Part shown: positions 1 to 13,145 of the stretch, piece by piece
Layout: every line of letters begins with the position of its first letter
Position numbering within the stretch: position 1 is the first letter of the stretch
Source: Uranotaenia lowii
Lineage: Eukaryota > Arthropoda > Insecta > Diptera > Culicidae
Direction of reading: 5' to 3'
Assembly: GCF_029784155.1 (NCBI RefSeq)
Contig: NC_073693.1
Span: forward strand, 289,078,875 to 289,142,874
DNA: 64,000 bases
The notes under the pieces: generated by a model
Seen by the model: only the letters and a program-made list of their open reading frames with translations
Told to the model about the DNA's origin: nothing
Databases searched by the model: none
Made by a program: the position numbers and the translations under genes

Positions 1-1990
1 AGAAAAAAAGAATTTGGAACTCAGTTTAATACCATTTTGTTACATCATTCAACATCTTAAAGATATTTTTTTATTCCAGTTTACTTTGCTTTTAATCTTA
101 AACATATTTTGATTGTTAAATAAGTTTTGTTAAAGCTTGTTTACTGATTTAAACTAATCTCAACAAGAAAGAAAACCATATAAACAGAAAGGTTTGTTGA
201 TCGTATGGGTGCCTGTTTTATGAATTCCACTATCTTAATCTCAACCTTTTGTTGGCCTGTCACTGGAATGCAAAATTTAAGAATCGGCCAAGATTTCCCA
301 GGCGGGTTCGGTTTGGCTCCTAAGGTTCCAGTGATCTTGGCTCTGAGAAGAGAGATTACAAGACAACACCAGCAGCATCAGCCCCAGTGTGCCAGGTTAA
401 TTCGTGTCCAGCATCCATCGACCCCGGCTGGAGTTTTCCTAATCCTCCCTTGGACGAGGGTTCAACCAAATGAGCTCGGATTGGTTTTCGGGGAGTTATT
501 TTTAGTAGGTATGGCAAAGATGAATCTTACTATTGTTCAACAGAAAAGAGAGAGAAAACGTAAAAAACCTCCCACACTGCAAGAAGCTAATCACTTTGGG
601 ACCATTCTCGTTTGGGTGTGTAATTTTGACGAGGGACTTATTAGAAGAAAAAAAAACTGAAAAGGTCAAAAAAAGGTGGACCCCTGAATGTGAATCCAAA
701 CAAACACCTGTATGGCTTTGTGGGGGTTCGGGCCCTCTTTTTTGAACCGATCTTCTTCTGTTTGTTATCCTCAGTGGGATTAAAATGATTTTACTCCCCA
801 GAAAAAAATAACGCTTTCGGACGCGAAACGGTGAAATTGGAATATTTCAACCGGTCAGCGATCAACGTTTGGTAAATGAATGGGACTTGAGTAAATATTT
901 TGTGCTGGGATAAAATTTCATTAAGACACACCCTGTGCTGTTTGCATTGCTAATGGTTGGACCCGGGCAAAACCGAAGGAAAGCAACAGATTCTGGAGAT
1001 AAACAGCAAAAAAAGCAGTGAATTTAGTTTTGGGTTCGGAATACGGTTTTTCTGCTGATGGTACTGGTTCCGTCGACAATTTTTCCCCGAAGACTCAACA
1101 AAAAGCTTAGATATTTAAGAAGTAGTAAAGAATTCCCTTACTTACAAATGAGTGGACCGAATATGTATTAAATGGTTGCAAAGGTAATTGATCTCTCCAT
1201 TCAAATATTGATAAATGATTTGAGTTAAGAGCCATATCTAGGAATCTGAAACTAATTTTGAAACAATTTTTTGATCTTTATTTAAAAAGGATTTGAAGTT
1301 TTTCCGGATGCTCTCTCAGAGAAAGAATTTAATTAAAATGACTATCTTTTTTTCTTAGATGCTTCGGTATTCGAGAAAGTTACTAATTTTTTAATTAAAC
1401 TTTCGTTGTTATGTCCTACTTATATTCTACAATTTTGGCAAACAAAGTTTAATTTTTTTTTAATCAACTTTCTTTCTTTTACCTGAAGTTAGTCCATCCA
1501 ATTAATAAATTATTCTGTACAGCAGTTTGTATGCAATTTCAAAAAAGCTATTTTTCTACAATTTTTATGTTCTCTTAGAAAACAAAATTTAATAACTATA
1601 TGAATATCATTGTCATTTCATTTTTGTTACTTAATTTTATCGGCCTTATTGTTTAAAAGTAAACTTATTTTTTTTAGTTTTCCTCATTGATTGATCCTCA
1701 TTTTATTTTTATTTAGAATTTGTTGAACCTTTGTCTTTCGCTATACCTTAAAAAAAATAAAATTTGTTAACATCATTTAAATTTAAAATTCAAAACAATT
1801 TAGAAACAACTGCTCAAAAATAGAAGTTCAGCTGGAGTTTCGATTTGCCACATAAAGATGCTTTAATTGAACTTTTTTAAACATCACTGAATCTGTTTTT
1901 CAAGATCTATGCAGAAATATATGTTTTGCTAATATGAATTTCCTATTCCCTTACATAGCGTAAACAAACTACCAAAAAAAATTTTTAACT
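1..1990. other. Non-coding stretch, first 1.1 kb less AT-rich
   Basis: No gene is supported. The first 1.1 kb is clearly less AT-rich than what follows and contains an open frame of about 150 codons on the plus strand (205-660). Its translation has no recognisable domain, is low in complexity near its end (Lys/Arg-rich) and has no convincing splice or start context. From about 1.1 kb onward the DNA is AT-rich with homopolymer A and T runs and many stops in all frames. Confidence 0.5.
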
Positions 1991-2004
1991 TTCTGAAAAA
2001 CGTA

Positions 2005-2420
2005 CCCTGCTACATTTGGCTCCATTTGTTTGATAAGTTTCTGTGTTTTGCAAAAAAAACATGAATAAACCTTTTTCATTTTTTTCCTATCCCGTCCTGA
2101 AAAAAAGAGATTTTATCAAAAACATATCCCAAAAACCAATATTTTGCCAAACCAAATTCATCCCTACTGTTTTGTCAGTTCTCATGCTGTTAAACCATTT
2201 TACGTTTAGAAATGCAATCCAAAATGCTTTCCCATCCTTTGCTTTTCACTCACTTGAAGAAAGGAGAAGCCTCAAATAATCATAGATTTATTACTGGTAT
2301 AGAAATATTATCCTATGCTAAATTTGGTTCCATTTGCTTGATTAGTTCTCAAATCAGAGCCGTTGGAAGCCCCCTAACTAAAGAAAATTGGTACTTGTGG
2401 AGAGGTGAGGTGAGCTAAAC
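2005..2420 (-). repeat. Dispersed relatives of the 12-kb tandem repeat unit
   Basis: Around 2017-2040 and 2318-2350 the plus strand carries the reverse complement of the core AAGCAAATGGAACCAAATTT. The same core marks each unit of the array at 12.0-13.06 kb and the pair of units near 52.0-52.3 kb. The copies are degenerate and their boundaries are not sharp. Confidence 0.5.
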
Positions 2421-5400
2421 TTTTATACTGAAACCTTAAGTAACAAAATGTGGAATTAGCCTTGACCGATGGTTAAAATCTTTGCATTTGTGTAAGTCTT
2501 GTAGATCAAACTTATTTGATTTGGAAATGAAATAAGTTTTTTAGGAGAGCATTCAATTTAAAAAAAACCTATTCTATGCTCAAATCAAACAAGCCCAATC
2601 TACCCAACACTCTTGCAAACTCAAAGATTCTAACCATCACTGAAATTAAATCATATTTTCAAAAATGAAAGTGAGAGATAAAAAAAAAATTGGAGCAAAT
2701 TTGCTTGACATATACTTGAACCAAATTTTACCATTTAAGTTTTTAAGTTAATAATTTGGCTATAAAAAGTGCAAAATTGCGTTAAACTATTCATCAAGGA
2801 TGAATCAAGGATGGTGAAGATTGAGTACTGTTGATGATCTTTTTTTTAATAAAATTTGGGTTTTTTTTTCATAAAACAAAACTTAGCAAATTTTGTAAAA
2901 TTCAATTTTATATTTGTGATTTTCAGCTGATACACTACAAACTATTATTGAAGAAACATTTAAAATCCGGGAATAGAATTGAGAAGCAAACTTTTAAGCT
3001 CAATTTCTCAACAATTTTATGCTAATTGTAAATCTCCTTTACAAGATAAATCTTTTTTAAATTTTAAATCTGTAGCTTGAATCTGAATTCTGAACCTGAA
3101 TTAAAAATTTAACTTTGAGTCTGTTTCCGAATTTCTATACGAATGCTGAAATATATAAAAATACTATAATTTCCGAATCAACATTCCAGATCAGAATTTA
3201 AAATATGAACTTCAAATGTAGAACCTGAATCTGAATTTTCAATTTTGGATCGCCATTTTGAAGACTTTAATGTTGTTATTTTATGTTAGGATTAAGTCAA
3301 GAACTTCGAATATGAATATTATACAGAATTTTTCTTATTTCCATATTCGGAAAAGTATGATAAAAATATTGAAAATGCATGTGATTTTCGAAAAACATGA
3401 TTCAAATTTGATATGATATGAAAAACTAAATTTGAGCCAGGATTTCAAAGGAGCTTTAAATTTCTAATTTCTTGTGATTATACGAACTGAAAATCTAGAA
3501 TACTGAACTGTATACGAATCCAAAACGAGAAAAAAATTTATATTAGTTATGAAACCAGAACCTCCGAAATTGGTTTAATTCAATTAAATTATTAGACGTG
3601 AAGTTTTATGAACAAGTGAGAAAATTTTTGAAAAACTTAGCAAAATTTTGCACTGGGGATGGAATTTTGAGGTTTAAGGGTTAATTTTTAGTCTAGATTG
3701 TTAATCTGAATTTACTTTACTCAACTATCATAATTTGAAAATGAGTTTAAAAATTTAAGTGAATACCAACGTTAACGGAAAAATAAAAACAGAAAAATTA
3801 TTAAATTTTATTTTGCTAGTTTTCTTAGATATCTTCTCGCACTGCGCACTCGAATTTTTAAACTCTTAATCAAATTTTGATGATTCAGTAAGGTTTCAAG
3901 ATTACAATCTTGACACAGAACTTATTGCAAAACCTCGAAAACTGATCCCAGTTCCAGAATTCTGTTAGAGATTTCCTAAATTTTCTCACTCGATGATAGA
4001 AATTTCTTAATACTAAATTTCAAATTAGATTAAACTTATTTCAGGGTTCCGGTTCTCTGTTTTCCAAACCGTTTTTCTGTTTTCATATTTCGCATTACAT
4101 ATCTAGTTAATAATTCTTGATTCTTGGTTCGCGCCATCATTTGTCAGTGATATTTAAAAGATGTTAAGAAATTATTTTTCAATTTTGATTTTACATTTCA
4201 TTCAAAATTTTATCGATAATTTTTTAAACTTATAAGCATGAATATAATTATCTTCCGAATATAAAAAAAAGCATTTTTTAAGTATTCGTTTTTTCGAAAA
4301 ATTTGAGTATTCTAGGAAGTCCCCTTTTATTATTCATTTACTTGAACCAAAATAATTTCCTGAAAAATCAACCGTTCATGAGTTTTCAAGTCGATAGTGA
4401 AGGAATTCCGAGGTGATTGTGGAAACATTTTTACCTTGTCGTTTTTCATCGTAAATTTTTCAAGAACACGTAAAATAAGACATCTGAAAAAATAGGCAAA
4501 GTAATCCTTTTCATTTCCAACTTAACGCTACCAAAGTTGCCAAAGTTAGCTAATCCAAACACTAGGAATTCAGTTTTTGAGGTTTTTGTTTTATATTCAG
4601 ATCCTTGCTTAGACTAATTCTTTTGCAGAATTCATAACTTCAAAATGGCGGTCCAGAATTGAAAGCACAGAATAAGTTCCGTCATTCAAAATTCATATTT
4701 TAATTCAGATTAAAAATAAAACTATGAAATAAAGAATTCAGATTGGAACCCAAAACTTCAAATATGAAATACAAGATAAATGATTGAGGACTCTGAAACA
4801 AATTTCAATTCTTGGCACATTTTGAAATTTTGATCTGGAATCAAAATTCAGAAATCTTTTATTTTCCATTTTAAAAATCGCATTGAAACTCGGAAAACCC
4901 CAAAATTCATATTTCATAAAAAGTAATTTCAATAATATTAACTCATGTATGAACTTAAGCTGAATTTCGAATATTAATCTATCTGAATTCTGAAACCGAA
5001 TTCATTTATGAGTTCTGGATTCAGATACAGAATTAATTTTGAAAATGCATATAAAGCTCACAAAGACTTTAAATTATCAAAATTACTTTGAGGAATTCAA
5101 ATTGTAAGAGATTGCAGACTTATAACTTTGATTGTAATTACAATTTCAAATTTGTAACCAATGTCGGTCACTTTTGATATTAGAAAAAAACATCCACAGG
5201 ATTTGTTTTAAGAAACTCATTTTTATGAAAAGTGATTGCAGATATAGAAATATGTAAAAATGTGAACCATATTTGTAACCCTAAAAATAAACCTTGAATA
5301 TGGAGCAAGAATCGGCTTTGAACCGCAAAACGTCAATCAATATACTTTTGAAAGTTTAGTTTAATTTCATTAATTGGTGAAATATGAGAATTTGCTCGAG

Positions 5401-6461
5401 AGTTTGATAGATTTAGCTCAGTTGATTTGAGCATCGAATTTTTTGACAATTTGAAGGCTTTCTTATTAAAAATTATTCTACGTTTAAATTAAACAAACCA
5501 AAATGACCAGATTTTAGAGCAAATTCAAAGATCCCAATCTTCGAAGAAAGTAAGTTCTCTAATTTGTTTCTGAAGGATTCCTTATGCAAATCTAGTTTAC
5601 CGTTTTCCGATGTATTTTCGATTTTATACCTAAAGTTTATTTTGAAATCGTCGTGTAAATTTAGTTTTGCATTTCATTCCAAGTTTGATTCATTACTTTC
5701 GAAGCTCATATGCATTTTCAATATTCCGATAATAATTTCCTGGATGTGGAAAAGCAATTAAAAGCCATGCCGATTTTTTTTTTTGCATTTTGCAGTTCTT
5801 TGACTTGATTCCAATGCATGTGTTCAAACATAACAAAGCTGCAAAGCTTGAAAACTTCCAGAATTGAATACTTGAATCAGCTTCCTTATTCAAAATACAC
5901 ATTTAAATTCAGATTGCCATGTCGGATTAAATATAAATAATTTTATTCATAATTAAGCCAAAGATTCATAACTGAGGACTCTGAAACAAATTTCAATTCT
6001 TGGCTAATATTCTAATTTCTGATCGGCAATTTAAATTAAGCTATCGTTTTTTGTACATTCCAGATCGTATTGATATTCGAAAACATATCATGCATTCAAA
6101 TTGTGAATTCAGATTCAGATTCAGTTTGTAAATGAGTTTCACCAATAAAATTATCATAGGACCGCGAAACAATTTATTCTAAAAAACACCGATATTCGGC
6201 TTTTTTTTATCTCAAAAACCCCTGGACCAAATTCTTCACATTGACGAAGCTGTTGTGTTTAATTTTTCAAAATTATTTGATGATTGAATTTAAATCATTA
6301 GAGTAAAGCTTTTGAATGTAATAAATTCGCACTAGAGATAAGACGAGATATCTCGTATTTATCCCGTACGTGTTAAAATTATCAAAATGACTATTTCGTT
6401 GAAGAATTCAAATCACAAACAAAATTTGAAAAAGAATTTAAGTTTATTTAGCAGAAAACTG
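2421..6461. other. AT-rich decayed repeat DNA
   Basis: No coding potential is visible. Much of 3.0-6.1 kb consists of loosely repeated strings of the type GAATTCTGAA and CTGAATCTGAA. Segments near 2.6, 5.5 and 7.6 kb share a diverged block containing CAAAGAT followed by similar flanks, which suggests an old dispersed repeat. A 31-base exact match links 4784-4814 and 5974-6004. Confidence 0.5.
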
Positions 6462-7257
6462 TAGGGGAGAGAGGGGTAACGTGGGCCACTCTGAATATCT
6501 CAGATGTGTTGAGATAAAAATGTCAATCCAACTGTCATTGCCGTCGCTTTGCCTAAGCATATGTTTCTATACATTGTTGACTAAAATACGTATCACATGC
6601 TTTTTTTTGTCAAAGCTAATTGCATCGATGGGGACCCTAAAGTTCATGAAAAAATATGCTCAAACGCTTATGATTTAACTTTTTTCATGTTCTTCCACGT
6701 GGTTAAGGATTTATTAAATAAGTCACACAAACGCAACCAATTTGCAAATCATAACTTGTGGGGTATCTTGGGCCCCCATTAATTTTATGTTTTCATATAC
6801 ATTTAGAACTTAATATACGTTTTACTTATCTGTACATCTGTAATGAAAAATATTTTGTCCATCTTAGATAAGGAATTTTGCCAAAACGTTCGAGAGTCAA
6901 GTTTTAGGAATTATTCGATCACACACAACTCTCTCATTTATTTCACCTTTTCTGAGATTGCTTTGAAATAACTAAATGAATTATGAAATTTCAGTTTTTG
7001 GTCAACCTATAGACTTTGCACGTTATCTAGTCAATTTGGATATAGTGGCCCAGATTTCTTCTCAATTTTTCAAAATCCAAAAAATCTTACTTTTTTTTCA
7101 AACAATCAGAACTTGAGAAAAACAACTTATTGAAAATTAAAAAACTATGATACGTTAGAAATACGGAAAACCATACCATTTTTTTCATTATATCTCTTAT
7201 AATAAAAAAGATATGGAGCATAGAAAAAAGTAGCCCATGATTCCTCACGCTCCCATA
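6462..7257. mobile_element. MITE with TAGGGG-type terminal inverted repeats, copy 1
   Basis: The left end begins TAGGGGAGAGAGGGGTAACG and continues into GTGGGCCAC. The right end reads, in reverse complement, as a diverged version ending in TATGGGAG. The copy at 33977-34565 is clearly homologous along both flanks and shares the same interior phrases. There is no coding capacity. The ends suggest a TA target site, so a Tc1/mariner-type non-autonomous element is the most likely class. The class is inferred; the homology is seen directly. Confidence 0.65.
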
Positions 7258-8760
7258 TGTATTAAACAAAAAATTATCTACATGATCTTAGTAATAGAAT
7301 TGAATTCAAATGAAAATATTTGCTGATAATGAAACATGTTTTTGGTGTAATTATTAACATTAAAAATATTGTAGTTTATAATCTTAATAGATTTGGATCG
7401 AGTTTGCAGCAATCAGATTTAATTCACAAAAATACATTTTTTTACGTTTGACCATTTTTTTTGTTTTAATAATCCAATTTCAAGATTAAGTTTATTTGGT
7501 TTTAGCATAGAATATGATAGTTGAAGAAATTAAAAGCCTTTTGAAAAAAAAAAATATTATTGTATGTTCAATTAAAATAAAGTGAGCTCACTAGATTTTT
7601 TAGCACATTCAAAGATTTCAACCACGCACTGATGAAAGTAAATTTTCTATTTAATAACTGACAGATTCCTTTTACAAATCGAGCTTAAAATTAAAAAGAT
7701 TTGAGGGAATGTTTTCAGACATTACCATACAATAAAATAGGATAAACTATTAAAATGTAAAAGAACTTATAAATGGATTGTCAAATAGTAAAAAAAAAAT
7801 CTGTTTTATTTTTTATATTCATGCATTGATTAAGCAAAAATATCTTTGAAAAAATAGGTCACCAGAAACCCCCCCCCCCCTGACTCTTCCTACGGCCCTG
7901 CGTATGACTATGCAAAATAAATGTAAGTATTTCGATCATTATCGAAGCTTGCGTTGAGTTTTACACTGTACGCCCTTTGAATTTTGAAAAATTAAAAAAT
8001 TAAAAAAAAAAAGTAACTGTAGTTGAAAAGAAGATCAATCGGCGAAATTATGTTCTGTTAAAGAACTTTTATTGAAATTTTAATCTATTATTCTCTATCA
8101 GCAGCAATGATTTGATTTTCAGTTGAAGAAACAAAATAATAATTATAAGGAAATAATTAAAAAAAACTTTTTATAACTTGTTGGATTTGAGAACGCATTT
8201 TTTTTTATTTTAAATTAATTCTATTATCAGAGAAAGTGGTTTGAAAAACAAATTAAAGTTTTCGATACTTTCACTACTCTGAAAATCTACTCTTTCAAAA
8301 AAAATCCAACTGTTGACGGGCAGATAACTTTCGGATTCATATCGAAATCCATTTTCACTTCGTAACAGTCAAACATCCTTTAACGCAATCGTAATTGAAA
8401 AATATTTACATGCATGAGTCTTTAACACAATTTATATTTAAAGAATTTTCGAAGGAAGTTATAAAGTGAATAAAAAGTTTCCTTAATGTGCCTTAAAACG
8501 TAAATTCCCATTTTTCGATTTTCATTTGATTGTTACTCCAACAAAAAAAAAGAAACATCATATATATACTAATAATTTCAGTACTTTATCCAAACAATCA
8601 ATTGAAAAGATTGCATCTTTTTAAAAATCTGACTTGTTTTCAAAGATTCAGGAAAGAAAAACATCTCAGTTTAAGTTGCAAGGTCATTTCGCTTGTGTTG
8701 CACAAATCTTACGCGCTAGAAGTTTCTCTAGAAGCAAGCTAAATTTTTCGCACATTTCCT
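7258..8760. other. AT-rich stretch with a poly-C tract
   Basis: No gene is seen. A run of 12 C lies at 7869-7880, followed by TGACTCTTCC. The rest is AT-rich with long A and T homopolymers. Confidence 0.5.
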
Positions 8761-9900
8761 TTTGCCAGCTAGGTTAAGGTAAAGCGATGACGACGACGCC
8801 AGAATGCTAAAATGCACCTTCCGTATTCCTCGAGAAGAGGTGCTAAACCACATCTCATCTGTTCACTCGGCGAATAAATCCCAGTCGAGCACTGAGATTT
8901 AAATTTTTTTACTTTAATTATTGAGAATTTTAAATTTATTTTATCATGAAAATTGTTTTGTATTAGATATTTGAAACTTCATTTTTGAAAAAAAAATATT
9001 TAACATTCAAAATAAGTTTGAATCCTCAAATTTGAGTGTATGCAACTTGCTAACATCTATTTCTTTCACATTTTTGTGGCAACCTCTTGACTAAGCTTAG
9101 CTTGGCTTTGCTGCAACCTTAAAATTTACCAAGCCCTGATTAGGTCGAATTAATCATTCAGACTTGAAGGCAACCATTTGAACATCCAACCAAATTTCTT
9201 TCAGAAAACTTAGGATAGCTAAGTTGATCTTTAAAATTTTCAAAATTGATATTGCTGGAAATTTCCCCTCCAAAATGCACTGAATCGACTTGTCCTGCTC
9301 CATCAGTTTGGCAGCAGCTGTCAACCGGTGGTGCTCGCTATGGAACAGGAAATAATACCGGAAATGCACTTTATGTAAATAAGTGCGCGATGAATAAGCA
9401 GCTATAAATTATTCACATCGAGATCTCTGCCGCTTTCCCATAATAGGGAGCCATACATACATACAAACATACTTACATGAATCGTGTGGAAGTTTCCAGG
9501 AAAATGGGGGAACAGGTAAGTTCGGTTGAATGGAGAGCTAGAAAAGTTTGCGGAACTCGCAAGTACTCCTCCCTACTTACTTCTTGTATTGCCACTCTTC
9601 CTGTTGTTTCATAAATTTTCCTACCATATCTCAAATTGAGGGACAGGTGTTGAAAAGTGGCATGGCCACACATCCAACAACGAGGGGTGTGGTGAAAGTG
9701 TGCTTCCAGTGATTAAAGTTTGAGGTTTTTAATTTCATTCATTTATTTTGCCACCTGGATAAATTTGTAGGTGAGTGTGGAATCTTTTATTTAATTTTGT
9801 ATGCCATTATCCGGGATACAGCTGCTGGCAGGTGTTTTCAAGTAAGTCTTAATTGATGTGATGAAAATGGGAAAAGCGTATTCGAGACTATGAATTTTAT
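8761..9900. other. Less AT-rich, apparently single-copy block
   Basis: This block has more balanced composition than its surroundings and shares no visible repeat with the rest of the window. On the plus strand an ATG at 9477 opens 13 codons that run into AACAG|GTAAGT (GT at 9516-9517), a good match to a splice donor. Another donor-like AG|GTGAGT lies near 9770. With no identifiable protein this is only a hint of an exon or a conserved non-coding segment. Confidence 0.3.
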
Positions 9901-12000
9901 CAACTACTTATTGAACAATTGAACTTTTTAAACGATTAATACTGCTCCGACATAAGTAAAACAAAACGACTTTTCCTGATTTCATTTTCTAAATTTGGTG
10001 ATCAGCCAAACTCTCTAAGATAATTTTCTGGGAGAGAGTCTATATGACCAGAACTGTATCTTCTCGATGCAATGTCTTAGAAATTGTTTAACACAAAATA
10101 TTTTTCAAGTTTTCCTCGAATAAGAAATTCTTTGATATCGCATCGATTTGAGTGTTTTGAACAAAATTGCCGGATCATCTAAAAATGTGCAACTAGTCAA
10201 ATAGGGTCATAAAGACTCAGATTACAATTTTTGTTTTCAAATGAAAACTTCCCGATCGGTTTTTCAAAAATTATTATATTTTGTACTTGCTTGAACGTTC
10301 TACCAGATGCGTTCAGATGAGATAAAAAAAAATCTGGTTATGGTTTTTATTGTCTTCAGTAGAAAACCTCAAATGCAAAGTATTCCTAAAAATGGGTGTT
10401 TTCCATCCACAAATCCAAATTCAATAAAATATAGTTTTTTTTTTAAATATAGGAATAAGAGTGCCCTAACGTCCCGAATTTTGAAAAAAAAAAATGCGCT
10501 GCAAGCATAAATTGTTCCTCGGCCTAGTACAATAAACTTAGTCGGTTTAGGGTAATTTTTGAATTTCTCAAACCCCGGGTTCTAAAAAGCTTGTTTTGGC
10601 TCAAAACTCAACCCTGATTTTTTGCAGAATTTTAAATTAACGTTTACATGAGTAAATTTGATTCAGATTTAAAATAAAAATTAACCACAACTGGTATTTG
10701 ATGAATTTCTTGCAAATTTCAAAAGATATGGCTTAACTCTCCAAACCCTCTCTAAAAATAAAATTTAGTAAAAAATAATAGAATTTTGATCAAGAATGCT
10801 GTAATGTTGAAAATTCATGACTGCCTTAAAACATATAAATTTTTTATGTACCTATCAATTGGGTGACCCTTTAAAGTGTTGAATCTGATGATCTGAACAT
10901 TTTCAGAACCATATTTGAGGCTAATTGATTTTTACTTTATGTTCGTTGTAAAACATAGTTAGAAAACTTCTTCAATGCATAAAATCAATAAGTATTTTTT
11001 GTTAGAATCTCAAACCTACAAATAAAAAAAATAAAAAATTGCAATTTTTTAAATTTATTCCATTTGTTTATGAAAAAAGGGCAATGAACTTTGTAGGCGT
11101 CTCCTCACAGCGCCTCATATGATATCCACCAAATTGTAATATTTAAATTTCAGTGATGATAAGCCTAATTGGATGAATATAATCTGATATTCAATTCCAA
11201 ACCGTTTTTTTTCAAATTATAACTTGTTATATTTTCAATTTTTTTTTAAATTGTCCATACAACTAAAAACTTTTCATACTCTTGAAACAGCTTCATAACT
11301 GCTGAAGTTCAGTTGAAACAGTGAAATATGAATTTTCTCACTATCCCCAGACAGAAACATAATTGTATTTTTTTAAACCTAGAACCCTAGGAAGGCTGAA
11401 ACTTTTTCCAATCTTGACAGACATATACAGAGTGTGCAATCAGAATGTATCCGATTTTAAAGTCGAATAACTTCTCAAAATACCGTACTGAAGATCGAAA
11501 ACGATTGTTAAGTTATGAAAGTGCTTACCGTACTTTAAACTGTCGTCCTCGTTCTCAGAATTTAAGGGTACCACACTTTTTTTTCCTGTGAACATATCTC
11601 AAAAGTAAAATTGCTACCAGTAAACCAAAAAAAACATTGACCAACTTTGAGCTAATCTACGAGCATGAGAGCTGCATTTTGCTTATCAATCATGGGTGAT
11701 CATTTTATCGACATTGTTTCATAAATATGATTAAAAATAAGTCACATAAAATATAAAGACAGAAACTTGTTTATTTTTTGAAAATCGGCTGAAAAATAGC
11801 TTAGTTTAACGACGATGAAATCGGATAGGGGAGAAGCGTGCTTTATGCGCCTATTAAGCAGAATACTGAGTTAAATGTTTTTGAGTTGTTTATTCATAAA
11901 ATTCTTTCTTGTCGTATGCTCAAAGCTTATCACTCTCAAAATGCATTGATTAGATATGTTGTCTTTCGTGAAACGACCGTAGGGTCAACACAAGACAAAT
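9901..12000. other. AT-rich stretch without genes
   Basis: Only AT-rich sequence with short open frames is seen, apart from the solo MITE arm listed at 10537-10665. Nothing codes convincingly on either strand. Confidence 0.5.
10537..10665 (+). repeat. Solo arm of the fold-back MITE seen at 41.1-41.6 kb
   Basis: This segment aligns with the left arm of the fold-back element at 41128-41610: both carry AATTTCTCAAACCC, then TCTAAAAAGCTT, then GATTTTTTGCAGAATTTT. It continues into the inner part of the arm (ACGTTTACATGAGTAAATTT). No matching inverted partner is nearby, so it is a truncated or solo arm. Confidence 0.65.
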
Positions 12001-13060
12001 ATTTCAATAACTGGAGAACATATCATGCAAATGGTACCAAATTTGGCATTATAGAGTAGTTGGGTACGAGAAATTTGTCTATGGTTATTTGATACCACTC
12101 CCTCTTTGGCGTAGAATGGTAGAAGTGTTACAAAATTGATTCAATCAATATTTGGCACACCTCCCTTCTTCAATTGGGGAGATAGAATGAGGGGAGGGGA
12201 TCTCCATACACTTTTTATTATAATTACAGTACAAATTGAGCAAATGGAACCAAATGATGCATGTGAAGGTATAAATGTACGATTAATGTTTTCCTGAATC
12301 TTTAATATCCCTCCCATCTTCAAGTGGGGAGATAGAATGAGGGAGGGGGCTCCTTTACATTTTTTTACAAAACTTGAAAAATATTCAAGCAAACAGAACT
12401 ATATTTGGCATGGGTGAGTATCTGAATACGAGAAATAATTCTATCATTATTCGAGACCCCTCCCTTCTTCCATTGGGAAGATAGGTAGGGAATATTGAGG
12501 TTTCCTTATAATTTTTATTGCCATCTAGAGAAGCAAATGGATCCAAATTTGGCATGATAGTGTATTTGAGAACAAACAAGGTGTCTATTGATATTTTGTA
12601 CCACTCCCTCCCTTCAATGATGAAATATAACGGGGAAGGGCCTTTATGCAATTTCGTTTGCGTAACTTGAGAGTAAATCAAGCGAATGGAATTATATTTG
12701 GCATGGGGAAGCACGAGATATGTTTCTATGATTGTTATAAACCCTTCCGTCGTGCAGAGAAGAGAGTGGGGGGGAGGAGAGGGTTCCATATAATTTTGTT
12801 GTATTGCTTTACAACTTATCAATCAATGGAACCAAATTTGAAATGAGAAGGTTAATGGATAGGTAAATGAGTATTACATAAAAAGTAGAGGAGGAGGGAA
12901 AGAGGACAGAGGGAGGGGAGCTCTCGTACAACTTTTCTAGCACAAATGAAGCACATATCAATCAAAAGGGACCATCTTTCATAAGAGAGGTTGTTTGCGT
13001 ACGAATAATTTGAAACCTTCCCTTTATTCAGGACGGAGTCGGAAAAGACACAAGTTTTTT
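12000..13060 (+). repeat. Degenerate tandem array, unit about 135-200 bp
   Basis: Six or seven diverged units follow each other. Each has the core GGAACCAAATTTGGCATGG (or a variant), then a phrase of the type TACGAGAAAT, then TTGATACCACTCCCTC and a purine-rich GGGGAGATAGAATGAGGG stretch. Cores sit near 12045, 12249, 12410, 12540, 12690, 12830 and 12985. Long open frames on both strands here (for example 12385-12822 minus) come from the repeat and not from a gene. Related units occur near 2.0-2.4 and 52.0-52.3 kb. Confidence 0.75.
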
Positions 13061-13089
13061 TCATAGTTTATGTGGATTAACTCGAAAAC

Positions 13090-13145
13090 TTATCAAACCA
13101 ATTATGGCGTCAATACCTCATTTGACGCCATTATTGGTTTGATAA
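13090..13145. repeat. Short hairpin, 24-bp arms
   Basis: Arms at 13090-13113 and 13122-13145 are reverse complements with one mismatch (TTATCAAACCAAT start), separated by an 8-base loop. It could be a small fold-back element or a cruciform. It lies just upstream of AT-rich DNA with no gene. Confidence 0.8.

Noticed and set aside
205..660. 151-codon open frame on the plus strand
   Set aside because: No recognisable domain, poor composition and no exon signals. The region is simply less AT-rich, which lengthens chance frames.
12385..12822. 145-codon open frame on the minus strand
   Set aside because: It lies wholly inside the tandem array and the translation repeats with the unit, so it is not a gene.
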